Shown piece by piece: positions 33,501 through 42,983 of a stretch of 64,000 nt of DNA. Origin of the DNA: Paraflavitalea soli (GTDB lineage Bacteria; Bacteroidota; Bacteroidia; Chitinophagales; Chitinophagaceae); assembly GCF_003555545.1 (NCBI RefSeq), contig NZ_CP032157.1, positions 2,236,546 to 2,300,545 on the forward strand, in the 5' to 3' direction. The first letter of the stretch is position 1, and every line of letters begins with the position of its first letter. The notes under the pieces are model-generated. The model was not told where the DNA came from. It saw only the letters and a program-made list of their open reading frames with translations, and made no database searches. The position numbers and the translations under genes are program-made.

Positions 33501-36298
33501 ATCTGGGTAACCCCGGCAACGCAATGGTAACTCCCAGGGATCTTACCGTTATGCGGTCATGTGGACAAATTGTAGCTTTTGTGGCAAATGGCCAACCGGG
33601 CTACGGCAACATTTCCAGTTTCAATTTCAATAATGACCTCTTGTCTACACCTACCGCGGCTTCATTAGGCAATATTGGCAATCTCAATTTTGCCCACTCT
33701 ATTTCCAGGCTTTTCAGGGTCAATGAAGATATTTATGGGTTTGTAACCAACGTAAGCAATAATACGATTACCCGCCTGCGCTTCCCAGGCTGCACCAATG
33801 CCAGTATTCCCAATTCAACAGCCCAGGATCCACCACCCATTATCTATAATACTCCAGGCATTTATAATATTAACCTCACCGTAGATGATGGGCTGCCTAC
33901 CCAAGCTACCTTCTGCAAGCAGGTGGTAGTATTGCCTGCTCCGGTTCAGTCACCTACCCAAACTCTCTCCATATGTACCGGCGGAAATATCAAAATAGGA
34001 AGCAGCGCCAAAAAAGTAAAATACCTGTGGAATACTGGCGCCACCACCGACTCGATAGCCATTACCCAACCAGGCACCTATTGGGTAGAGATCAATAGTT
34101 TTGATTGTAAAATAACAGACACCTTCAAAGTAGTGTTGAAGCAGGTATCGGACTTTACTTTCAGGCAGGATGTATGCAATCCCTCCGTTGTTCAATTTAC
34201 CAATGCAGGTACCGGCACGCTCAATCCCTGGTGGGATATGGGCGATGGAGTAATTATTACAGGCAATGTGAATCCCAACCATACCTATCCTGCTTTGGGT
34301 GATTACAAAGTACGGTTCAGTGTATCAGATGGTGCCTGTACCGACACCGTGACCAAGGTCATTTCCATCAATGTGATCAAGGAGGATATTATTCTTACGA
34401 CCGATACCGTGATTTGCTACGGAACCACCAAACAACTAAGAGCTAAACCAGCCTTGAGCTATTGCTGGTTTCCTACTACTTACCTGGATAACCCGGCTGC
34501 GCAAAATCCTGTTACCAACACGCCACAGGATATTACGTATTATTTGAACAGCTCCATCACCGGAAATAACCTGATCACAAACGGCGATTTTTCTGCCGGC
34601 AATACAGGATTTGCGTCAGCATATACCTACAGCCCTGGCAACAGCACTGTGGTGGGCGTTTACGGTATCAGCAACAATCCATCTTCCTGGAACTCCTGGG
34701 CAGCTGCATGTACTGACCATACCGGTTCCAATGGCAATATGATGGTATTTGATGGCGCTAATGTTCCCGGACAAAAAGTGTGGTATTCAACCATCGCCAT
34801 TACTCCCAATACCAATTATGCCTTTTCCTGCTGGATACAATCCATTTTCGCCACCAATCCGGCAAACTTGCAATTCTTTATCAATGGTAAATTATTGGGG
34901 AACGTTTTTGCAGCCAGCAGCACTACCTGCCAGTGGCAGCAGTTTTATGAAACCTGGAATTCCGGCAATAGTACCACTGCTGAGATTGCTATTATCAATC
35001 AAAATATTAATTCCTCAGGCAATGACTTTGCCTTAGACGATATTTCCTTTGCACCTGTATTTATTAAGCAGGACAGCGTAGTGATCAAAGTAGAAAAACC
35101 AGTGGTTAAAACAGTGGGCGATACCACCATCTGCAAAGAGAAAACGCTTACCCTGCTTACTACTGGCGCTTCCACTTATAGCTGGTCTCCCGCCACCGGC
35201 TTATCCAATCCTGCCATTGCCAGTCCCGTATCTACCCCGGCTGCCAGCACACAATATATTGTTACAGGCATCACCATCCATGGCTGCGTGGCTAAAGACA
35301 CCGTAGTGGTTAGTTCCTTTCCCAAGCCTGCCATCACCAAAACTCCTGATACCCTTGTTTGCCGCAACACCAGCTTCCCGTTGCTGGTTGCCGGCGGAGC
35401 CTCTTACATATGGTCACCGGCTGGTCAATTGAGCAATGCCAACAGCGATCACCCTGTATCAATAGTTGGAACAGAAAACATTACCTACAAAGTGGAAATT
35501 ACCGATAGCCATTCCTGTAGCCACCTTGATTCTGTTCAAATAACCGTGCGCCCCTATCCGCTTTTTACAGCCACCGGCAACAAGGCCATCTGTTATGGTA
35601 ATAGCCAGGAACTGAAAGCCACAGGAGGGGATGTTTACCAGTGGTTGCCGGCTAGTTTCCTCAACGATCCTCACTCACCTACCCCGGTAGCAACTCCGGA
35701 CGCAACTACCCTATTCAGTGTTTATATCCAGGAGAGTACCTGCCACTTTGATACGACCATTAACATGCGGATCACCGTTAATCCCAACCCGGTGCTTACC
35801 GTAAACAAGGCCAATGATGTGAATTGCAACGTGCCTACCGCACAATTGAACGCTACAGGCGCTTTGCAATATGCCTGGAGCCCCGCATCCGGTCTCGATG
35901 ATCCGCGTAAAGCCAATCCGGTAGCCGCTATCGACACCACCACAAATTACGAGGTGAAGGGTACTAACCAGTTTGGTTGTACTACCAGTGCCTTTGTACA
36001 GGTAATGGTCACCAAAGACGGCATACCAAGGTTTGTAGCACCCAATGCATTTACGCCTAATGGTGATGGGAACAATGATTGTTTTGGCATTAAACGGTGG
36101 GGCAATGCAAAAGTGGAGGAATTTATTATTTATAACCGGTGGGGACAACGCGTATTTCAATCTACCAACAACATACAATGCTGGGATGGCACATTGAAGG
36201 GAAAGCCATTGGATGCAGGAGGATACGTGTATGTTATCAAAGCAACCACCTTGTGCGGACAGGTAAGCCAAAAAGGCATGGTGATGCTGATAAGGTAA
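30527..36298 (+). CDS. Giant secreted T9SS mosaic protein (LamG, PKD, propellers, CBM-like, Ig-like)
   Basis: A 1923-residue secreted, probably surface-bound protein. Signal peptide 1-21. LamG-like fold about 25-240. Then two tandem units of about 485 residues (from 246 and 730). Each begins as a PKD domain, breaks after WNFCVAD into six blades of about 55 residues marked by FGNSL-NTPTGVNLGNIGN-type motifs, resumes the PKD (YNTPGTYNINLTVDDG), and ends in an Ig-like module (YLWNTGATTDSI). A normal PKD follows (about 1206-1283), then an Ig-like module apparently split by a CBM-like jelly roll (about 1347-1515), four more Ig-like modules, and the T9SS/CHU_C sorting domain (about 1835-1923, NAFTPNGDGNND...). 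It is likely an adhesin or glycan-binding protein. Confidence 0.88.
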   Translation: MMRLSVTLLLSLLYSTFSFGQVNLTQGLMAYYPFNGNANDVSGNGNHGLIRNGTTLTADRFGAPNSAYYFDGIDDFILVPNSSTLNQSQTMTVVAYFYPEQNGTQTIVGKIDYNQPSGTQFQFAMDYAPQPGILYGVNPSNNGCVGAGANGAYVSTGGSVTLNQWYCAVATFDKGVMRFYVNGTLIQTTNSGFTTLNACANATIQIGSWWSGDPQRFKGKIDDVRIYNRALNQQEVVALCPLQPASVVASFSTPDTVCVSNPVNITNTTVGATSNFWNFCVADLNQAPTGVNLGNVGGNLSAPVFMDYVFDNNNYYGFSINWNPGSLIRYDFGNSLLNTPTTVNLGNFGGIIPPANSAEGIQVVKNEGRWYAIIVGGYVGGNPPRVLKIDFGAMITNPSPAATDWGNLGNMDQPIDLHVFQENNNWYGLTVNANNNSITRFNFTNSFNNTPTGTNLGNIGNLAYPTGIFAINDNGIWRAFITNAGDITRSGGVFSLTRLDFGSSLLNTPTGVNLGNPGNVLQHPRDLTIMKSCGQIIGFAVNGHVNDRSLVKLDFNNNLSSIPTANSLGNIGNLGFPHSISKLFRVNEDLYSFITNVDNNTVTRLRFTGCNNASIPSSMAQTPPPITYNTPGTYNINLTVDDGLPTQSAFCRQVVVLPPPVASPTQRINLCTGTNNIRIGTGTGQSTYLWNTGATTDSITVNAPGTYWVEINRFGCSVTDTVIVKAINCMATAAFTAPDTVCVKNPVVITNTSAGASSYFWNFCVADISQPPIGTDMGNVSNTLSQPVFMDYVFVNNNYYGFVVNHLPGGLVRLDFGNSLLNAPTAVNLGGFGGLMPATGGAEGIRVVQNNGKWYAIIVGGSSANSTLPRIFKVDFGSNITNPAPVATDWGNLGNMEQPIDLDLFQENNNWYGFTVNAINNTITRFNFTNSFDNTPTAVNLGNIGGLNYPTGVYTINDNGSYRVFVSNAGNGASLTRLDFGSSLLNTPTGVNLGNPGNAMVTPRDLTVMRSCGQIVAFVANGQPGYGNISSFNFNNDLLSTPTAASLGNIGNLNFAHSISRLFRVNEDIYGFVTNVSNNTITRLRFPGCTNASIPNSTAQDPPPIIYNTPGIYNINLTVDDGLPTQATFCKQVVVLPAPVQSPTQTLSICTGGNIKIGSSAKKVKYLWNTGATTDSIAITQPGTYWVEINSFDCKITDTFKVVLKQVSDFTFRQDVCNPSVVQFTNAGTGTLNPWWDMGDGVIITGNVNPNHTYPALGDYKVRFSVSDGACTDTVTKVISINVIKEDIILTTDTVICYGTTKQLRAKPALSYCWFPTTYLDNPAAQNPVTNTPQDITYYLNSSITGNNLITNGDFSAGNTGFASAYTYSPGNSTVVGVYGISNNPSSWNSWAAACTDHTGSNGNMMVFDGANVPGQKVWYSTIAITPNTNYAFSCWIQSIFATNPANLQFFINGKLLGNVFAASSTTCQWQQFYETWNSGNSTTAEIAIINQNINSSGNDFALDDISFAPVFIKQDSVVIKVEKPVVKTVGDTTICKEKTLTLLTTGASTYSWSPATGLSNPAIASPVSTPAASTQYIVTGITIHGCVAKDTVVVSSFPKPAITKTPDTLVCRNTSFPLLVAGGASYIWSPAGQLSNANSDHPVSIVGTENITYKVEITDSHSCSHLDSVQITVRPYPLFTATGNKAICYGNSQELKATGGDVYQWLPASFLNDPHSPTPVATPDATTLFSVYIQESTCHFDTTINMRITVNPNPVLTVNKANDVNCNVPTAQLNATGALQYAWSPASGLDDPRKANPVAAIDTTTNYEVKGTNQFGCTTSAFVQVMVTKDGIPRFVAPNAFTPNGDGNNDCFGIKRWGNAKVEEFIIYNRWGQRVFQSTNNIQCWDGTLKGKPLDAGGYVYVIKATTLCGQVSQKGMVMLIR
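31261..34140 (+). repeat. Internal tandem duplication of about 1455 bp within the giant gene
   Basis: Two units, about 31261-32715 and 32716-34140, encode the same PKD/propeller/Ig architecture. Many stretches are identical at protein level (FMDYVF, GNLGNM, LNTPTGVNLGNPGN, LTVDDGLPTQ). The DNA has drifted, so the duplication is not recent. Confidence 0.85.
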
Positions 36299-36326
36299 CC
36301 CTGCATTACCACGGCTGCCACCACTA

Positions 36327-39233
36327 TTAGCTACTTCTGCCAGCGCTTTCCAGGGGAAACCGGAGGATCACCCGCGTACCGGCAGGCATATTATCTATTG
36401 CAAGGTCTTCAATTTCGATCAGTACAGGAACTGCATTGTTTTTATTGAGCATCTCAATGCGTTTTGCCGTGAGTGACATCCCCTTCGACTGGTACTCGAT
36501 CGGCATCTCACTTTTATACTGACCGGCTTTATTGCGCCCCACCCCATTGTCTTCCACCTGGCATATAAGGTAATGCTCATCGAGGCTGAAGGAGACCCTG
36601 ATATGCCCCTCTTTATCCTTGCGATAACGCACTCCATGCCGGATGCTGTTCTCTACATAAGGTTGCAGGATCATAGGTGGAATAAACCAGTCGGAAGTAT
36701 CTATATCGGGCGATACAGTTATGCTATAGGAGAACTTGTCCTCAAATTTCGTTTTTTCCAACTCCAGGTAGGTGGTCAGGTAGCTGACCTCTTCATAGAT
36801 ACTGATCTTGGTCTTGGAAGATATATCCAATGTAAGGCGAATAAGCCGGGAAAATTCCGTAATAAATTTATTGGCGCCCAGCAGGTCCTTGTCTATTACG
36901 TACTGCTGCACGGAGTTGAGGCTGTTAAAGATAAAATGGGGATTCATCTGCGCCTTCAGTGCCATCTGTTCCAGTTCCGTCATCCGGTTGCTGATCTGTA
37001 TCTTTTCATCGTTTTGCCTGCGTAGCTTTCTGAGACGGGTATGTACGAAAAGCCATATGAAGGCGCCCGCCAGGATCAATATCAGCGCCCTGAACCAGTT
37101 TTTCTCCCACAATAACTTTTCCACGCGGAAAGGAATATGCATCATATCACTTTCCACCCCAAACTTATTGGTGGCTATTACCTGCAATTCATAATCACCT
37201 GAAGGCAGGGAAGGATAACTAAGAAAGGTTTCCCGGGTAGTTTGCCAGTCATCATTGAGTCCCACGAGGCGATACCGGTAGGTAATGTCACCCGCCGAAC
37301 GGTAAGAAATACCCACATAATCAAACCGGATGGCATTGCCCCTCGGAGGCAATGTAAATCCTAAAGTGTCCTGGGGTAATTGTCTATTCATCGCCTGGAC
37401 ACCCATCATCCGTAATTTACAAAATGAGTTGAGCGATATTTTATTGGCATCGAAGGTAGTAAGCCCGGCGGGGGTACCTACATACACCCTGCTTCCGTCC
37501 ACATGGATAGCATTAATAATATTGGATATTAGACCATCAGCATTGGTAAAGGTTGTAATGTTGTAATGCTCCTTTCGCCATGCTATCCTGTTGAGCCCTT
37601 TATCAGTACCTACCCATACTTCATTGGCGGCAATAAACACATTGCGACAAATATCACTGGTCAATCCATCTTTCTGGCGAATAGACCAAACTATTTTTCC
37701 ATCCTTGTATCCGATCAATCCATGACTTTGGGTAGCTATCCATAAAATACTATCGGATGAACCCTCCATATCAGCTATCCGGCTACGGAATAGTACCTCC
37801 CTCTCCCCCAGCCAGGTGTTGTTTTTTTTACTATCAACGATATATAGTCCATTTAAAGTACCATTGTAGTAAACGCCGTTTTGCCTATAGGAACAGGTTG
37901 ATCTCATATCTGTTCGGAAATTTTTATAGGAATGCTCATTCAATAAAAGGATCACGCCGCTTTGCATACTTACCAACACACTATCGCCGAGGATCTGCAT
38001 GGACTTAATAGATATCCCATCAGTATTCCCCCATCCCTTTCCGTTCATGGTATAGACCCCAACATTGGTACCCAGCAAAATAAAGCCTGGCTTCCATTCG
38101 GCCATTGACATTATCCTGGTATTGATGCCAAGACTACTCATACTATGAGACCGCACCTGCCTTGTATTGAGATTAATATCGAACAGGAATGATTTTTCGG
38201 AACCAGCATATAACAGGGAATCAAATTTATTGATACTGAAAATGCCGAGATAATCTTTATTATTTTCTGAAAAAGAGTAATTCATGAACTCAAAGGAACC
38301 AACCCGGTAAATACCTTCACCGCCCGTCAGGAACCAATGGTTTCCCTCCCTGTCCTGAAAAGCCCAATTAATGGTTTTCCCCTTTAAAACATGCAGGGTC
38401 AATTTCCTTTTCTTTAGATCATAAAAGAATGCGCCATTACCCGTATTCATTGAACACAGGGTATCATTCAACAAAGAGAAGTTAATAAAAGCTGAGGGGA
38501 AAGCTACAGAACCTGATAATGCAGCAGCCTTTGCTTCAAAAACAACACTATCCGCTTTCCGGTATACGTGTAAAGAAGAGAATAGCTTGTTGTTGCTGAT
38601 AGGCAGGTAAGGAAACAGTTCCTTTGTTATGACAGTACCTTGCGGATCAAAGGAAAGAATCCAAGTCTTGTCTCCGAAAAATTGCACACAAACTTTAAAA
38701 TTCCCATCAGCGCTTAATGCAGCCGTCGCTGTTAAAATTGAATATCCATTATATTCCTTTATGACTTTGATCTGCTGATGTTTATTGACAAAAATGATGG
38801 ACTTCGCTTCTACCAGCATTAGATTTCCCTCCCTGTCCTCAACTATTTCCCCTATATTTCCGGCAAAGGACAACCTTTTTAGCAGAGAATCATTTTCCTG
38901 GTTATATATCTTTCCATTCCAATAGTAACAAATAGCATTTTTAAAAGGCATCATCCATACCCTGTTCCTGGAATCAACAAAAAACTTTATGATTTCATTG
39001 TCCGGCAAACCATCTGCCATACTAAAGTTCCTGAAATGCGTGCCATCGAAGCGGCTTACACCCGTTTCGGTAGAAAACCACAAAAATCCATCCTTGTCTT
39101 CCACCCCATGGTACACCACAGAGCCTGCCAGGCCGTCTTTTACATCATACCGGGCATAGCTGTATTCCTGTGCAGAGACAGTGAGCGAACAAATAAACAA
39201 CAAAAAAACAGTGAACAATATGCTACCCCTCAT
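36327..39233 (-). CDS. Propeller sensor kinase B (LytS-type histidine kinase)
   Basis: A 968-residue membrane kinase. Signal peptide 1-22, then about 14 blade-like repeats (two-component regulator propeller; motifs such as GFLWFSTETGVSRFDG), a Y_Y_Y domain, one helix at about 715-735, and a LytS-type (PF06580) kinase with phospho-histidine H766 (NPHFIFNSLNS). The HATPase holds an EDNGVG box. It is a close paralogue of the kinase at 40013-42937, nearly identical in the kinase part. It is the last gene of a three-gene operon, 17 bases after the LytTR regulator. Confidence 0.93.
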   Translation of the reverse strand: MRGSILFTVFLLFICSLTVSAQEYSYARYDVKDGLAGSVVYHGVEDKDGFLWFSTETGVSRFDGTHFRNFSMADGLPDNEIIKFFVDSRNRVWMMPFKNAICYYWNGKIYNQENDSLLKRLSFAGNIGEIVEDREGNLMLVEAKSIIFVNKHQQIKVIKEYNGYSILTATAALSADGNFKVCVQFFGDKTWILSFDPQGTVITKELFPYLPISNNKLFSSLHVYRKADSVVFEAKAAALSGSVAFPSAFINFSLLNDTLCSMNTGNGAFFYDLKKRKLTLHVLKGKTINWAFQDREGNHWFLTGGEGIYRVGSFEFMNYSFSENNKDYLGIFSINKFDSLLYAGSEKSFLFDINLNTRQVRSHSMSSLGINTRIMSMAEWKPGFILLGTNVGVYTMNGKGWGNTDGISIKSMQILGDSVLVSMQSGVILLLNEHSYKNFRTDMRSTCSYRQNGVYYNGTLNGLYIVDSKKNNTWLGEREVLFRSRIADMEGSSDSILWIATQSHGLIGYKDGKIVWSIRQKDGLTSDICRNVFIAANEVWVGTDKGLNRIAWRKEHYNITTFTNADGLISNIINAIHVDGSRVYVGTPAGLTTFDANKISLNSFCKLRMMGVQAMNRQLPQDTLGFTLPPRGNAIRFDYVGISYRSAGDITYRYRLVGLNDDWQTTRETFLSYPSLPSGDYELQVIATNKFGVESDMMHIPFRVEKLLWEKNWFRALILILAGAFIWLFVHTRLRKLRRQNDEKIQISNRMTELEQMALKAQMNPHFIFNSLNSVQQYVIDKDLLGANKFITEFSRLIRLTLDISSKTKISIYEEVSYLTTYLELEKTKFEDKFSYSITVSPDIDTSDWFIPPMILQPYVENSIRHGVRYRKDKEGHIRVSFSLDEHYLICQVEDNGVGRNKAGQYKSEMPIEYQSKGMSLTAKRIEMLNKNNAVPVLIEIEDLAIDNMPAGTRVILRFPLESAGRSS

Positions 39234-39250
39234 GCCTGGTAAATTGATGG

Positions 39251-40000
39251 TTATGACAGGCCAAAGCGGGCCATTAATTCATCTTTGCGGCGGGTAGCTA
39301 CTTCGATCATGGCCCCATCTTCCATTTCAAGAAACCCTCCCCTGCCCCGGTGGTATTTTTTTACGTAATTGAGGTTCACGATATGGGAATTGTGGATCCT
39401 GAAAAAGGTATCATCCGTGAGCAGCGGTTCATACTCCTTGATGTTTTTGGAGGATATGATCTTTTCCATGTCTTTAATAAAAAAGGTGGTGTAACCGCTT
39501 TTCGCCTCGCACCGGATAATGTCGGTAAGCGACACAAATACATACCCCTCTTTGGAGGGCAGCGCTATTTTCTGAAGGCCCTGCTGAGGCCTTTTAAGGT
39601 TGTATAGCAGGTTTTCGATACGGGCATTGATGTTACGGGTAGCCAGCTTGTCCGATGCCTTGGTTACAGCGGCTATCAGTTCGTCGATATTCACGGGCTT
39701 CAACAGGTAATCCAGGGCACTGTATTTGATGGCTTTGAGGGAATAATTATTAAAAGCAGTAATAAAGATGATCTCAAAACTAACAGGCTTTAGTTTATCC
39801 AGCAGATCAAACCCGCTGCCATAGGGCATCTCAATGTCCAGAAACACCAGGTCGGGCCCTGTATCCCGGATAAGTGTTACACCATCTTCTGCATTGTCTG
39901 CCTGCCCTTCTATTTTTACCTGGGGACAGAATTCTTCCAGCATCAATTTGAGGATACGGTTATTTTTGGGTTCATCGTCGATCAACAAAGCACGTATCAT
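39251..40000 (-). CDS. LytTR-family response regulator
   Basis: A 249-residue DNA-binding regulator. The receiver domain has the DDE pocket (8-10), phospho-acceptor D55 (FLDIEMPYGSG) and K101 (LLKPVN). A LytTR DNA-binding domain covers about 145-245, with the typical CEAKSGYTTFFI and FRIHNSHIVNLNYVKKYHRGRGG blocks. It sits between two paralogous kinases with gaps of 12 and 17 bases, so both probably signal through it. Its targets are unknown; the adjacent polysaccharide locus or giant adhesin are possible. Confidence 0.95.
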   Translation of the reverse strand: MIRALLIDDEPKNNRILKLMLEEFCPQVKIEGQADNAEDGVTLIRDTGPDLVFLDIEMPYGSGFDLLDKLKPVSFEIIFITAFNNYSLKAIKYSALDYLLKPVNIDELIAAVTKASDKLATRNINARIENLLYNLKRPQQGLQKIALPSKEGYVFVSLTDIIRCEAKSGYTTFFIKDMEKIISSKNIKEYEPLLTDDTFFRIHNSHIVNLNYVKKYHRGRGGFLEMEDGAMIEVATRRKDELMARFGLS

Positions 40001-40012
40001 GGTAAGCAGGTT

Positions 40013-42937
40013 TTAGTTACTGCTGCTGGCATTGTCCAGGGGAAACCGCAGGGTAACCCTCGTACCGGCAGGGATATTGTTTATTTCAAGGTCTTCAATC
40101 TCTATCAATACAGGGATTAAGCTGTTTTTGTTGAGCATCTCAATCCTTTTGGCCGTAAGCGTCATGCCCTTGGATTGGTATTCAATGGGTATATCACTTT
40201 TGTACTGGCCTGCTTTTTCCCGGCCCACTCCATTGTCTTCTACCATGCATATCAGGTAGTACTGGTCCAGCTTAAAGGACACCCTTATATGCCCCCCTTT
40301 ATCATGTCGGTACCGTACACCGTGCCGGATGCTGTTCTCCACATAAGGCTGCAGGATCATGGGTGGTATAAACCAGTCGAAAGGATCAATATCCGGCGCT
40401 ACCGTTACCGTATAGGAGAATTTGTCCTCGAATTTCGTTTTTTCCAGTTCAAGATAGGTAGCCAGATAGCTAATTTCTTCATAAATATTGATCTTGGTCC
40501 GGGAAGAAATATCCAGCGTAAGCCGTATAAGCCGGGAGAACTCCGTAATGAACTTATTGGCGCCCAACAGGTCCTTATCTATCACATACTGCTGCACGGA
40601 GTTGAGGCTGTTAAAGATGAAATGCGGGTTCATCTGTGCCTTCAGGGCCATTTGCTCCAGTTCTGTCATCCGGTTACTGATCTGCAGCTTCTCGTCATTT
40701 TGTCTGCGTACTCTTTTGATGCGGGCATTTACAAAAATCCATATCAATATCCAGGCAAAAATTAAAGCCGCTATTCTGAACCAGGTTTTCTCCCACAATA
40801 ACTTTTCTACCTGGAAAGGGATACGGATCATATCACTGGCCACCCCAAACTTATTGGTGGCCATCAACTGTAGTTCATAGACACCAGAAGGCAGCGCCAG
40901 GTAATTAAGAAAAGTTTCCCGCGTGGTTTGCCAGTCATCGCTGAGTCCCAACAGGCGATACCGGTAGGTAATATCCCCCGCCGAGCGGTAAGAAATGCCC
41001 ACATAGTCAAATCGTATCGAATTGCTGGTAGGCGGCAGGCTAAACCCTGCCGTATCAGCGGCCCATACCTGGCCCGAAGCCTGAATACCCGTCACACGCA
41101 TTTTACAAGAGGAATTCAGGGTTATTTTTCCGGCATCAAAGCAGGTCAGTCCGGCGGGGGTGCCCACGTACACCTGCGAACCCTCCACATGAATGGCGTT
41201 AATGATATCCGACATCAGACCATCCGCAGCCGAAAAAGTGGTTATCGTATAGCTCTTATTATTACATTGTATCCGGTTGAGTCCTCTATCCGTCCCTAAC
41301 CACACCTCATTGCCGGCAATAAACACATTGCGGCATATATCACTGGTCAATCCATCCTGTTGCCGGATAGACCACCGCACCTTTCCATCTTTGTACCCGA
41401 TCAGGCCATCTCCATGTGTACCTATCCATAAAGTGCCATCAGGCGCACCCTCAATGCAGGCTATCCTGCTGCGGAACAACGGCTCTTTTTCTCCCAGCCA
41501 GGTATTCTTTCCCGTACTATCCAGTGCATACAACCCTTTTAATGTTCCATAATAGCAGGTCTTATTTTGCACAAATGAACAGGTTGACCGGGTATATCCT
41601 ACAAGATCACTAAACACAAGGTCCGCTGTTGCTCTCAAAACCCCGGTTTGCAAACTGATCAATAATTCATTGCCGTCAATATGCATGGATTTGACATTAA
41701 TGCTGGAGCTTCTATGGCGGTCTGGCTGGCGCAGGTCTATTACCCCCTGGTTGGTTCCCAGAAAAATGCGCTTCGGAGAATACCGTAGAATGGAGGTTAT
41801 TTTAATATCCACACTGCCTTTGATCTCATAGTGGAACCGCTTTGACTGCGTTTTCGGATCAATGGCGAACAAAGATGATTTTTCAGATCCCACATATACC
41901 AGCGAGTCAATTTTATTGACACTGAATACAGGAAGATGATCTTTGTTGTTTTTGCTAAAAGTATAATTGATGAATTCAAATGACCCCACCCTATAAATGC
42001 CGGTTCCTGCGGTGAGGAACCAGTTATTCCCTTCTTTGTCCTGGAAAACATTATTCACATTCATACCCTTCAAAGCATGCCTGAATACTTTGTTATTTAT
42101 TACATCATAATAATAAGTGCCATTACTGGTATTGATAGCGCAGAGTGAATCCCTGATCACAGAAAGATTGGTAAAATCAGGTGGTAAGGCTACAGCTCGT
42201 TGCCCGGACTGATGGATAAACAGCAGCCTATCACCATTCCTGTATGTAGTAAGATCAGGAGACAGAAAGTTACATTGGGACATCATTGGTGGAATAGCCA
42301 ATTTTTCTTTGCTGATCAGCTTCAACTTGGCATCAAATGCTAAAGAATAATACCCCACATTTTGCATCTCTGCAAAAGCAGCAAAATGGCCGGAAGCGAC
42401 TAAACCAGCATTGCTGAAACCAAAAACAGCTCCATCAATCTTTTTAGTAATCGTTACCTGCTGATCGGGGCTCACAACATATAGCGCCATCAGGTCCATG
42501 AACAGCAAACTACCCTGCCTGTCTTCCACAATATCTCTGATGTTGTCGGCTACCGGTATTCTTTTTAACAGAGAATCATTTTCCTGATTGTATATCTTCC
42601 CCTTCCAATAATAACAAATCGAATTCCGGAAGGGCATCATCCATACCCGCCCCTTTGAATCTACAAACAGCTTGATGATCTCATTATCCGGCAACCCATC
42701 AGCCTTGGTAAAGTTGCGAAAATGGGTACCATCAAAACGGCTTACGCCTGTTTCAGTAGCAAACCACAGGAATCCCTCCTGGTCTTCCACCCCATGGTAC
42801 ACAACAGAGCCTGCCAGGCCGTCTTTTACATCATAACGGGCATAACTATATTCCTGCGCGTATACAGTAAATGAGGAAAAAAAGATAAGCAGCAGCCATA
42901 TTCTCAAACAGCGTCCTGGCCAGTAGCGCATAATCAC
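40013..42937 (-). CDS. Propeller sensor kinase A (LytS-type histidine kinase)
   Basis: A 974-residue paralogue of the kinase at 36327-39233 with the same plan: signal peptide (about 1-28), blade-like repeats, Y_Y_Y domain, one helix, then a LytS-type kinase with H772 (NPHFIFNSLNS) and the EDNGVG box. The sensor half has diverged, while the kinase half is nearly identical, so the two probably detect different signals and share one regulator. M1 and M3 are both usable starts. It is the first gene of the operon. Confidence 0.93.
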   Translation of the reverse strand: MIMRYWPGRCLRIWLLLIFFSSFTVYAQEYSYARYDVKDGLAGSVVYHGVEDQEGFLWFATETGVSRFDGTHFRNFTKADGLPDNEIIKLFVDSKGRVWMMPFRNSICYYWKGKIYNQENDSLLKRIPVADNIRDIVEDRQGSLLFMDLMALYVVSPDQQVTITKKIDGAVFGFSNAGLVASGHFAAFAEMQNVGYYSLAFDAKLKLISKEKLAIPPMMSQCNFLSPDLTTYRNGDRLLFIHQSGQRAVALPPDFTNLSVIRDSLCAINTSNGTYYYDVINNKVFRHALKGMNVNNVFQDKEGNNWFLTAGTGIYRVGSFEFINYTFSKNNKDHLPVFSVNKIDSLVYVGSEKSSLFAIDPKTQSKRFHYEIKGSVDIKITSILRYSPKRIFLGTNQGVIDLRQPDRHRSSSINVKSMHIDGNELLISLQTGVLRATADLVFSDLVGYTRSTCSFVQNKTCYYGTLKGLYALDSTGKNTWLGEKEPLFRSRIACIEGAPDGTLWIGTHGDGLIGYKDGKVRWSIRQQDGLTSDICRNVFIAGNEVWLGTDRGLNRIQCNNKSYTITTFSAADGLMSDIINAIHVEGSQVYVGTPAGLTCFDAGKITLNSSCKMRVTGIQASGQVWAADTAGFSLPPTSNSIRFDYVGISYRSAGDITYRYRLLGLSDDWQTTRETFLNYLALPSGVYELQLMATNKFGVASDMIRIPFQVEKLLWEKTWFRIAALIFAWILIWIFVNARIKRVRRQNDEKLQISNRMTELEQMALKAQMNPHFIFNSLNSVQQYVIDKDLLGANKFITEFSRLIRLTLDISSRTKINIYEEISYLATYLELEKTKFEDKFSYTVTVAPDIDPFDWFIPPMILQPYVENSIRHGVRYRHDKGGHIRVSFKLDQYYLICMVEDNGVGREKAGQYKSDIPIEYQSKGMTLTAKRIEMLNKNSLIPVLIEIEDLEINNIPAGTRVTLRFPLDNASSSN

Positions 42938-42983
42938 TCCAGAATTTGCCCGAATGTAATATTTCTTCGCAAAAACCGGGTAC

